Origin: Brevundimonas sp.
Lineage (GTDB): Bacteria; Pseudomonadota; Alphaproteobacteria; Caulobacterales; Caulobacteraceae
DNA: 6,461 nt
Assembly (NCBI GenBank): GCA_020253595.1
Contig: JADCBH010000055.1
Span: 1-6,461 of the forward strand
Direction of reading: 5' to 3'
Shown: one piece after another, positions 1 through 6,084 of the stretch
Position numbering within the stretch: the first letter of the stretch is position 1
How the letters are laid out: the number at the start of each line of letters is the position of its first letter
Notes under the pieces: generated by a model
What the model was told of the DNA's origin: nothing
Databases searched by the model: none
The model's input: only the letters and a program-made list of their open reading frames with translations
Made by a program: the position numbers and the translations under genes

Positions 1-1
1 C

Positions 2-271
2 GCGGTTGTCGACACCGGCATCGGCATCGCTGCGGAGGACCTCGCGCGGCTGGCCCAGCCGTTCGAGCAGGTCGAGGGCCAGCATTCCAAGACCACCCAG
101 GGTACCGGCCTTGGCCTAGCCCTGACCAAGTCGCTGATCGAACTGCACGGCGGCCAGATGGTGATGGAAAGCAAGCCCGGCGCGGGAACCACCGTCAGCT
201 TCGACATCCCGGTGCGACGCCCCGCAGAGCAGCCCCAGTCTCACGGCGAGCCTCAGGCCCGCGCGGCCTGA
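2..271 (+). CDS. Sensor histidine kinase, C-terminal ATP-binding fragment (5' truncated)
   Basis: The last 89 residues of a two-component sensor kinase are visible; the rest lies before the window. What remains is the 3' half of the GHKL (HATPase_c) domain: the G1 box DTGIGI at fragment residues 4-9, the F box PFEQVEGQHSKTTQG at about 20-33, and the G2 box GTGLGLAL at 34-41, followed by TKSLIELHGGQMVMESKPGA, which closes the ATP-binding fold. The last 19 or so residues are a polar, Ala/Gln/Pro-rich tail with no recognisable domain, so no receiver domain follows. The PFEQVE...GTGLGLALTKSLIELHGG form is typical of alphaproteobacterial PAS-containing kinases of the PleC/DivJ type, but the sensor and His-phosphotransfer parts are missing, so the signal, partner and membrane status cannot be stated. 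The SOS promoter lies after its stop, so it is probably not part of the damage operon. Confidence 0.93.
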   Translation, partial: AVVDTGIGIAAEDLARLAQPFEQVEGQHSKTTQGTGLGLALTKSLIELHGGQMVMESKPGAGTTVSFDIPVRRPAEQPQSHGEPQARAA

Positions 272-316
272 TCCGAAGGCTCCACACCCTGCGTCGCTGA
301 AGCTTGGCGATTCGGT

Positions 317-346
317 TTGACTCCGAACCGAACCAGAACAAATAAT
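317..346 (+). promoter_or_regulatory. Predicted sigma70-like promoter of the imuA-imuB-dnaE2 operon
   Basis: TTGACT at 317-322 matches a -35 element at five of six bases. AATAAT at 341-346 is a plausible -10, at a spacing of 18 bp. The AT-rich patch 340-352 stands out in very GC-rich DNA. Transcription would start near 353, giving a very short leader before the GTG at 362 or the ATG at 371. The placement fits an SOS promoter because the LexA half-sites sit in the spacer and over the -10. The start site is inferred from spacing only. Confidence 0.6.
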
Positions 347-350
347 GAAC
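325..350 (+). promoter_or_regulatory. Double overlapping LexA operator (SOS box), GAAC-N7-GAAC-N7-GAAC
   Basis: GAAC occurs at 325-328, 336-339 and 347-350, exactly 11 bp apart. This gives two copies of the alphaproteobacterial LexA site GAAC-N7-GAAC (reverse complement GTTC-N7-GTTC) that share the central half-site. The right-hand site has an A/T-rich spacer (AAATAAT), as good alphaproteobacterial SOS boxes tend to have; the left-hand spacer (CGAACCA) is GC-richer and probably weaker. A fourth, out-of-phase GAAC lies at 330-333. The array overlaps the predicted promoter spacer and -10, where bound LexA would block RNA polymerase. SOS control of imuA-imuB-dnaE2 by LexA is established in Caulobacter; here it is inferred from the motif. 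Confidence 0.85.
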
Positions 351-370
351 ATTCAGGTTCCGTGATTGCC

Positions 371-1036
371 ATGATCGCCCCTTCACCCACGCCAGACGCC
401 CTCGTCCCGCCGCCGCTGACCGACCTTCGCGCCGGTCTGGAGGAGGCCTGTGCGACCACGCCGCGCGACATGGCCGCCACCCTGGCCTTCGGGCTTGCGA
501 GGGTTCCTGCAGAGGATCGGCGAGGCGTGGGGCTGGCCCTGACCCGCGCCTGGCTGAGCGAGCACGGCCGTCCCTATGGCCCCGGTCTGGCGCGGTTCGG
601 ACGGGCCGAGGGCGTGCTGCTGATCGTCTGCCGCACCCAAGCGGAGGCCTTGTGGGCGATGGAACAGGGCTTGAGGTCCGGTGGGCTGTCGCTGGTGTTG
701 GGGGGTATCGAGGGTGCCGACCTGACCCAGACGCGGCGCCTGGATTTCGCTGCGCGTGACGGAGCGTCGGCGGGGCTGCTGCTGCGGACCCGGACCGGCG
801 ACCTGTCGGCCGCGCGACGTCGCTGGCGCATCGCGGCCGAGGCCGGCGGAGGCGATCCCGATGACGTCCGGGCACCCGGGCCAATGCGCCTTATGGCCGA
901 ACTGACCCGCAGCCGGGGCGAGCGGCCCGGCGTCTGGATGCTGGAGATGGAGGATGAGACGCATCGTCTCCGTCTGGCTGATCGACTGGCCGGTCACGGT
1001 CATGGCCCGGTCGGCCGGACCGCTCGCGCCGCCTGA
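371..1036 (+). CDS. imuA: ImuA, SOS mutagenesis accessory protein (degenerate RecA-like)
   Basis: 221-residue protein, first gene of the SOS mutagenesis operon. ImuA proteins are RecA/SulA-related accessory factors that act with ImuB and DnaE2 in damage-induced translesion synthesis; their exact biochemical role is poorly defined. Family-like stretches are GLALTRAWLSEHGRPYGPGL (residues 54-73), LLIVCRTQAEALWAMEQGLR (83-102) with the following SGGLSLVLGGIE, TRRLDFAARDGASAGLLLRT (121-140), and the C-terminal PGVWMLEMEDETHRLRLADR (186-205). No Walker A GxxxxGKS/T is present, so ATP hydrolysis is unlikely. The N-terminus is short and lacks the Gly-rich GGGL...LHE segment of longer ImuA proteins. 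The start was set at ATG 371 because an upstream in-frame TTG (317) is the -35 element and would place the LexA operators in the gene; GTG 362 is a possible alternative, with a weak AGG just upstream. The 3' end overlaps imuB by 83 bp. Confidence 0.85.
   Translation: MIAPSPTPDALVPPPLTDLRAGLEEACATTPRDMAATLAFGLARVPAEDRRGVGLALTRAWLSEHGRPYGPGLARFGRAEGVLLIVCRTQAEALWAMEQGLRSGGLSLVLGGIEGADLTQTRRLDFAARDGASAGLLLRTRTGDLSAARRRWRIAAEAGGGDPDDVRAPGPMRLMAELTRSRGERPGVWMLEMEDETHRLRLADRLAGHGHGPVGRTARAA
943..953 (+). promoter_or_regulatory. Ribosome binding site of imuB inside imuA
   Basis: GGAGATGGAGG directly precedes the imuB ATG at 954. The first GGAG (943-946) lies 7 nt from the start codon, a normal Shine-Dalgarno spacing; the second (949-953) abuts it and is too close. 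This is the clearest ribosome binding site of the operon and supports the early imuB start despite the long overlap with imuA. Confidence 0.6.
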
Positions 1037-2546
1037 TCCCTTCGCGGAGACCGCTGGCCCGCTGGCCCTGATCCTGAAGACGGCGCGGGGCGCGGTGATC
1101 CATGCCCTGAACCCTGCCGCGCGCGCGGTGGGCCTCAGCCGGGGACAGACCCAAGCCGATGCACTCGCCATGATCCCTCATCTGGAGTGCCGACCGGCCG
1201 ATCCGGAAGCCGATGCCAAGGCGCTGCGGGCGCTGGCCGTCTGGGCCGAGCGATGGTCGCCATCCGTCAGCCTCGACGCCTCGGACGTTGGGTTGGAGGG
1301 GCTGTTCCTCGACGTCACCGGCGCGACCCATCTGTTCGGTGGGGAGGCGGCCCTGGTCGCCCAGATCGAGCGGCGACTGGCCGACGCCGGGGCACGTTCG
1401 CGGGTCGCCATGGCACCCACCCCAGGCGCGGCCTGGGCGCTCGCCCGCTGGGGGACTGCCCGGCGGATCGCCAACGACGATGCGCGCCAGCTTCTTGCAC
1501 CCCTGCCGGTCGAGGCGCTGCGGATCGATGCGGCGACGCTGCGTCAGGCCCGACGGTTTGGGCTCAAGACCATCGGCGACCTCTATCCCATGCCGCGCTC
1601 CGGCCTGGCGCGTCGGTTCCGCGACGTCGACGGAGCTGGTCTGGTCCGGCGGCTGGACCAGGCTCTGGGCCTGACCGCCGAGGCCCTGATCCCCGTGCGC
1701 GCGCCGGCCAGATATCGCGGCTGGGAGGCCTATGCTGAACCCCTGACCGATACCGCCGGCATCGAGGCGCGGGTGCCAGGCCTGGCCGAGAGCCTGTCGC
1801 GCGCCCTTGAGCGGGACGGGCAGGGCGCGCGGGTCCTGACGCTCACCGCCTTCCGCGTCGACGGGCGCACCAGCGATGTCTCTGTCCGCATGGGCCGGGC
1901 GTCGCGCGACGTGAAGGTCTGGCTGAGGCTGTTCCGCGAGAAGGGGATCGAGCGGATCGATCCCGGTTTCGGCGTCGACGCCCTGATGCTGTCGGCCGAT
2001 GTCGCTGAGCCTCTGGCCGCGCATCAAATCGAGATGGGCCAGGAGGCGACGGCGCGTCAGGCCGAGGGATTTGCCGCCCTGATCGACCGGCTGTCCGCGC
2101 GGCTGGGCGACGAGGCGGTTCGGGTCGCATCGCCCGCCGGGTCCTGGCTGCCCGAGCGTGCCGAGCGCTGGCGGCCCGCGCTGGCCAGAGCACCGGCCCC
2201 GCTCGAGGGACCGGCGACGCACGAGCGCCCCCGGCCGCTGATGCTGCTGGACCCGCCAGAGCCGGTGGAGGCCATCGCTGAACTGCCCGATGGCGCGCCG
2301 GCTCGCTTCACCTGGCGGCGGGTGTGCCGCCGGGTCGCCCGCGCCGATGGGCCCGAGCGTCTGTCGCCGGAATGGTGGCGGCCGCGCGGAGATGGGCGTC
2401 AGGTCCGCACGCGGGACTACTATCGCATCGAGGATGATCAAGGCCTGCGCTACTGGCTGTTCCGCGAGGGGTTGTACGGGCCGGAATATACGGGCGGAGC
2501 GGACGAGCGGGCACCGTCGTGGTGGATGCACGGGATGTTCCCGTGA
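954..2546 (+). CDS. imuB: ImuB, catalytically inactive Y-family polymerase-like adaptor
   Basis: 530-residue member of the DinB/UmuC-related ImuB family. In studied systems ImuB does not polymerise; it binds the beta clamp and links ImuA and DnaE2 to the stalled fork. The N-terminal strand (RIVSVWLIDWPV, 3-14) aligns with the first Y-family palm strand but has Trp8 where DinB has its first metal-binding Asp. The second site, normally SLDEAYLDVTG, reads GLEGLFLDVTG (113-123), so the catalytic Asp-Glu pair is Glu115-Gly116. Then come the thumb-like RRFGLKTIGDLYPMP (200-214) and a little-finger region to about 385. The ImuB-specific C-terminal domain includes RDYYRIEDDQGLRYWLFREG (487-506) and ends WWMHGMFP. 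No standard QLxLF/W clamp motif is evident; QIEMGQ at 358-363 is the only candidate seen. Start ATG 954 has a good ribosome binding site and keeps the conserved first strand. The stop overlaps a GTG start of dnaE2 (GTGA). Confidence 0.95.
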   Translation: MRRIVSVWLIDWPVTVMARSAGPLAPPDPFAETAGPLALILKTARGAVIHALNPAARAVGLSRGQTQADALAMIPHLECRPADPEADAKALRALAVWAERWSPSVSLDASDVGLEGLFLDVTGATHLFGGEAALVAQIERRLADAGARSRVAMAPTPGAAWALARWGTARRIANDDARQLLAPLPVEALRIDAATLRQARRFGLKTIGDLYPMPRSGLARRFRDVDGAGLVRRLDQALGLTAEALIPVRAPARYRGWEAYAEPLTDTAGIEARVPGLAESLSRALERDGQGARVLTLTAFRVDGRTSDVSVRMGRASRDVKVWLRLFREKGIERIDPGFGVDALMLSADVAEPLAAHQIEMGQEATARQAEGFAALIDRLSARLGDEAVRVASPAGSWLPERAERWRPALARAPAPLEGPATHERPRPLMLLDPPEPVEAIAELPDGAPARFTWRRVCRRVARADGPERLSPEWWRPRGDGRQVRTRDYYRIEDDQGLRYWLFREGLYGPEYTGGADERAPSWWMHGMFP

Positions 2547-5500
2547 CGGGGTGGCCCCATCCTCACTGGTCCGGCGAATACGCCGAGCTCGGTGCCATGA
2601 CCAACTTCAGCTTTCTGGAGGGGGCGTCCCATCCCGGCGAGTTGATGGGGCAGGCCCGGGCGCTGGGGTTGTCGGCCGTGGGCGTGGCGGACCGCAATAC
2701 GATGGCCGGCATGGTCCGCGCCCTGATCGGGGCCGAGGACAACGACATCCGTCTGGTGGTCGGCTGCCGGCTGGGGTTCCTCGACGGGACCGAGCTGATC
2801 GTCTTTCCCCGGGACCGCGCCGCCTACGGCCGCCTGTGCCGCCTGCTGACGCTGGGCAAGAGCGAGATCGATGTCTCTCCCCCGTCGCCTCTGGCGATGG
2901 GGGAGTGGCGCGGCGCGACTTCGCGCCGTGACGAGGGGGGCGACGAGGGGGGCGACGCGGTGGTGGACCTGGGGGCCTATCGCCGCCTGCGGGATGGCCT
3001 CTCTGAGCCGTCGTCTGAGTCGCCCCCTCCACCCCCCGCCCAAGCGCGGGCGGTCCCCCTCCCCATCGCCGAAGGCGACGGGGAGGAGACACCAGCCTCC
3101 GACCGCATCCCCAAGGCCGAGACGCGGCTGACGTTCGAGCAGGCCGTCGTCTTCGGTGCCGACATGATCGCGCTCGTCCCCGCGCCCGAGGTTCCCGACG
3201 CCGCCTTCGAGACCAGGCTCCTGGCCTGGCGGCGGGCCTGGCCCGACGACCTGTATCTCGCCGCCCAGCCGCTGTGGCGCGGAGGCGACCGGGCGCGGCT
3301 GAACCGGCTGGCGGCGATGGCCGAGCGCACGGCCGCACCGCTGATCGCCACCAATGCGGTGCTGTATCACCACCCTGAGCGGCGACCGTTGCAGGATGTC
3401 CTGACCTGCATCCGCGAGAAGACCACCATCGACGCGGCGGGCCTGAGGCTCCAGGCTAACGCCGAGCGATACCTCAAGCCGCCCAAGGCCATGGCCCGCC
3501 TGTTCAAGGGCCACGAGGCGGCACTCGAGCGGGCGATGGAAGTGGCGCGCGCCTGCACATTCTCGCTCAGGGAGCTCAGCTATCAGTACCCCGACGAACC
3601 CGTGCCGAGCGGCTGGTCGGCGGGACGCTGGCTGATCCGCCTGACCTTCAGGGGCGCACGCGACCGCTGGCCCGACGGTGTGCCCGACAAGGTGGTGCGT
3701 ACCATCATCAAGGAAATCCGCCTGATCCGGCAGTTGAACTACGCGCCCTACTTCCTGACTGTGCACGACATCGTCGCCTGGGCGCGCGCCGAACCGCGCG
3801 AGATCCTGTGCCAGGGTCGGGGCTCGGCGGCGAACTCGGTCGTCTGCTTTTGCCTGGGCGTGACCAATGTCGATCCGACCAGCCAGGACGTGCTGATCGA
3901 GCGGTTCATCTCGGCGGACCGCTCCGAGCCGCCCGACATCGATGTGGATTTCGAGCACGAGCGGCGCGAGGAGGTGATGCAGTACGTCTATCGCCGCTAT
4001 GGCCGCGACCGGGCGGGCATCGTCGCCACCGTCATCCACTATCGGCCGCGCTCGGCCATTCGGGACGTCGGCAAGGCGCTGGGCCTGACGGAAGACGTGA
4101 CCGCGCGTCTCGCCGATACCGTCTGGGGCTCCTATGGCGCGGAGGTGAAGGACGAGCACGTGGACCGCGCCGGCGTCCGCCGCGACGACCCGCGCATGAA
4201 GCTGACGCTGGATCTGACCGCCGAGCTGATCCAGTTTCCCCGCCACCTGTCGCAACACGTCGGCGGCTATGTGCTGAGCCAGACGCCGCTGTGCGAGATC
4301 GTGCCGATCGGCAATGCGGCCATGGCGGATCGGACCTTCATCGAATGGGACAAGGACGACATCGATTATCTGAAGCTGATGAAGGTCGATGTGCTGGCGC
4401 TCGGCATGCTGACGGCGATGAAGCGGGCGTTCCGCATGATCGAAGAGAGTTATGGCCGCAAGCTGGAGCTGCACACGGTGCCGAGGGAGGTGCCGGCGGT
4501 CTACGACATGCTGTGCAAGGGCGACTCTCTGGGCGTCTTTCAGGTCGAGAGCCGGGCGCAGATGGCCATGTTGCCGCGTCTTCGACCGCGCGAGTTCTAT
4601 GATCTGGTGGTGCAGGTGGCGATCGTGCGGCCGGGTCCGATCCAGGGCGACATGGTCCACCCTTATCTGAAGCGCCGGGCTGAGCGCCGTGCGGCCCAGG
4701 AGGCGGGCCTGCCTTTCCACATCGACTATCCGCACCCCTCGCCCGAACACGGCGACAGGGACGAGCTGAGGCGGGTGCTGGACAAGACACTGGGCGTGCC
4801 GCTGTTCCAGGAACAGGCCATGCGCATCGCCATGGAGGCGGCGAAGTTCTCGCCCAAGGAGGCTAACGGTCTGCGCCGCGCCATGGCCACCTTCCGCCAC
4901 ATGGGCACGATCGGCCAGTACGAGGAGATGATGGTCGGGCGCATGAAGGCGCGCGGCTACGATCCCGAGTTCGCCGAGCGCTGCTTCAACCAGATCAAGG
5001 GGTTCGGCGAATACGGCTTTCCCGAGAGCCACGCCTGCGCCTTCGCTCACCTGGTTTATGTCTCGTCCTGGGTGAAGTGCTTCTATCCGGACGTTTTCAC
5101 CGCCAGCCTGCTGAACAGTCAGCCGATGGGCTTCTATGCGCCCGCCCAGCTGGTGCGCGACGCTGTCGAGCATGGCGTCGAGGTGCGCCATCCGGACGTC
5201 AACGCCAGCGGATGGGACGCCTCGCTGGAGGCCCGGTCGGGACAGGACCGGCACGCGCTTCGGCTGGGGTTCCGCTCCATCGACGGTTTCCGCGAGGTCT
5301 GGGCCGAGGCCATCGTCGCCGCGCGCGCGGCTGCCCCCTTCCGCAATCTCGAAGACCTGCGGGTGCGCGCGGCCCTGCCGCCCTCGGCGCTGGATCGGCT
5401 GGCGGAAGCCGACGCCTATGGCTCTCTCGATCTGACCCGCCGTCAGGGCATGTGGGCAGCACGAGGCGCGCCCCCGGCCTCCAGCGCGCCGCTGTTCGAG

Positions 5501-6043
5501 GCCATGGGGCTGGACGAGGCGGACGGCGCTCCGCCCTCGGCCTTGCCCCAGCTGACGCCGGGCGAGGAGGTGGTCGGCGACTATCAGTCGATCCGCCTGT
5601 CGCTGAAGGGCCACCCGGTCGCCTTCCTCAGGGAGCGGCTGGCCAAGGCCGGGGCCATCACGGCGTCGGCCTATCAGGCGACGAAGGACAACCGTCGTGT
5701 CGCTGTCGGCGGGGTGGTGCTGGTCCGCCAGCGGCCGGGCTCGGCCAAGGGGGTGGTGTTCCTGACGCTGGAGGACGAGACAGGCGTGGCCAATCTGGTC
5801 CTGTGGCCCGATGTGTTTGAGCGCCTTCGGCCCGTGGCGATGGCGGCCCGCATGGTGCTGGCGAAAGGTCGGGTGCAGCGCGCCGACAACGTCACCCATC
5901 TGGTCGTCGAGGACCTGGTCGACTGGACGCCGATGCTGGGCGACCTGTCGGATCAGACTTCTCCGGGTTCGGCCCATGCGCCCGCCCGGGGCCGCCATCC
6001 ACGCGACGTGCGCGTCCTGCCGGGGTCGCGCGACTTCCACTGA
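2543..6043 (+). CDS. dnaE2: DnaE2 (ImuC), error-prone C-family DNA polymerase III alpha-type subunit
   Basis: Translesion polymerase of the ImuABC mutasome; 1166 residues from GTG 2543, somewhat long because of an internal insert. The PHP domain starts at YAELGAMTNFSFLEGASHP (13-31), where the HSxxSxxDG metal motif of DnaE1 is replaced, as in other DnaE2, so PHP proofreading is unlikely. An extra segment at about 110-189 splits the PHP domain after LCRLLTLGKSEI and is built from inverted palindromic repeats. The polymerase core is intact: GRGSAAN (425-431), PDIDVDF with Asp465, Asp467 and Asp469, and KVDVLALG with Asp616, together giving the metal-binding aspartates; fingers include LFQEQAMRIAMEAAKF (754-769). 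A helix-hairpin-helix region follows (about 908-960), then an OB fold (about 1053-1092) and the DnaE2-type end HPRDVRVLPGSRDFH. The start is uncertain: GTG 2543 overlaps the imuB stop as GTGA, suggesting translational coupling, but in-frame GTGs at 2519 and 2522 are possible (up to 1174 residues). None has a strong ribosome binding site. Confidence 0.95.
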   Translation: MTGWPHPHWSGEYAELGAMTNFSFLEGASHPGELMGQARALGLSAVGVADRNTMAGMVRALIGAEDNDIRLVVGCRLGFLDGTELIVFPRDRAAYGRLCRLLTLGKSEIDVSPPSPLAMGEWRGATSRRDEGGDEGGDAVVDLGAYRRLRDGLSEPSSESPPPPPAQARAVPLPIAEGDGEETPASDRIPKAETRLTFEQAVVFGADMIALVPAPEVPDAAFETRLLAWRRAWPDDLYLAAQPLWRGGDRARLNRLAAMAERTAAPLIATNAVLYHHPERRPLQDVLTCIREKTTIDAAGLRLQANAERYLKPPKAMARLFKGHEAALERAMEVARACTFSLRELSYQYPDEPVPSGWSAGRWLIRLTFRGARDRWPDGVPDKVVRTIIKEIRLIRQLNYAPYFLTVHDIVAWARAEPREILCQGRGSAANSVVCFCLGVTNVDPTSQDVLIERFISADRSEPPDIDVDFEHERREEVMQYVYRRYGRDRAGIVATVIHYRPRSAIRDVGKALGLTEDVTARLADTVWGSYGAEVKDEHVDRAGVRRDDPRMKLTLDLTAELIQFPRHLSQHVGGYVLSQTPLCEIVPIGNAAMADRTFIEWDKDDIDYLKLMKVDVLALGMLTAMKRAFRMIEESYGRKLELHTVPREVPAVYDMLCKGDSLGVFQVESRAQMAMLPRLRPREFYDLVVQVAIVRPGPIQGDMVHPYLKRRAERRAAQEAGLPFHIDYPHPSPEHGDRDELRRVLDKTLGVPLFQEQAMRIAMEAAKFSPKEANGLRRAMATFRHMGTIGQYEEMMVGRMKARGYDPEFAERCFNQIKGFGEYGFPESHACAFAHLVYVSSWVKCFYPDVFTASLLNSQPMGFYAPAQLVRDAVEHGVEVRHPDVNASGWDASLEARSGQDRHALRLGFRSIDGFREVWAEAIVAARAAAPFRNLEDLRVRAALPPSALDRLAEADAYGSLDLTRRQGMWAARGAPPASSAPLFEAMGLDEADGAPPSALPQLTPGEEVVGDYQSIRLSLKGHPVAFLRERLAKAGAITASAYQATKDNRRVAVGGVVLVRQRPGSAKGVVFLTLEDETGVANLVLWPDVFERLRPVAMAARMVLAKGRVQRADNVTHLVVEDLVDWTPMLGDLSDQTSPGSAHAPARGRHPRDVRVLPGSRDFH
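2877..2944 (+). repeat. Palindromic repeat element, left copy, inside dnaE2
   Basis: A 68-bp unit with two nested hairpins. Arm CTCCCCCGTCGCC (2877-2889) pairs with 2893-2905 across a 3-nt loop, all 13 pairs matching if one G-U pair is allowed. A second perfect stem has 8-bp arms CGGCGCGA / TCGCGCCG (2911-2928, 2-nt loop). The unit ends with GAGGGGGGCGAC. It is translated in frame as a Pro/Gly/Arg-rich segment with no stop. It is related to 3019-3086 on the opposite strand: by hand, 44 of 68 positions match without gaps, with the left 26 bases (22 matches) and right 9 bases (all matching) best conserved. Confidence 0.75.
2930..2953 (+). repeat. 12-bp tandem duplication (GACGAGGGGGGC x2)
   Basis: Two exact head-to-tail copies of GACGAGGGGGGC, followed by a partial GACG. 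It encodes DEGG-DEGG-D in dnaE2 and overlaps the inner end of the left palindromic element. It looks like a replication slippage duplication; the length is a multiple of three, so the frame is kept. Confidence 0.8.
3019..3086 (-). repeat. Palindromic repeat element, right copy (inverted), inside dnaE2
   Basis: This is an inverted counterpart of the 2877-2944 element, also 68 bp. Read on the minus strand it begins CCTCCCCGTCGCC-TTC-GGCG and ends GGAGGGGGCGAC, like the left copy. On the + strand, arms CCTCCCCATCGCC (3058-3070) and GGCGACGGGGAGG (3074-3086) form a 13-bp stem with loop GAA and one G-T mismatch at the same place as in the left copy. The middle stem differs in sequence (CCGCCC 3036-3041 with GGGCGG 3048-3053) but is again a hairpin, so structure is kept while sequence varies. 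The + strand reading encodes a five-proline run and a Pro-rich tail. Confidence 0.75.
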
Positions 6044-6084
6044 CCTTGCCATCCGGGGTCCGAAGGCCGAAATAGCGCCCGCTC

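Noticed and set aside
357..360. GTTC facing the GAAC at 347-350, considered as an inverted LexA box
   Set aside because: The gap is 6 bp, which fits neither the Gram-positive GAAC-N4-GTTC site nor the alphaproteobacterial direct repeat.
891..2531. 546-codon open frame on the minus strand opposite imuB
   Set aside because: Same cause: it mirrors imuB, is Pro/Arg/Gly-rich, has no known motif, and starts within sequence explained by imuB and imuA.
2877..3086. Inverted repeats considered as a CRISPR array or insertion sequence ends
   Set aside because: There are only two copies, in opposite orientation, with no regular spacers, no transposase between them and no clear target-site duplication. 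A palindromic repeat pair fits better.
2450..6052. 1200-codon open frame on the minus strand opposite dnaE2
   Set aside because: It is a mirror frame produced by high-GC codon bias. The + strand encodes a full DnaE2 with all polymerase motifs, while the minus product is rich in His/Arg/Gln/Gly with no recognisable domain.
6044..6084. Possible terminator or riboswitch before the queD-like gene
   Set aside because: The 41-bp gap has no stable stem followed by a T-run and is too short and lacks the features for a convincing preQ1 riboswitch.
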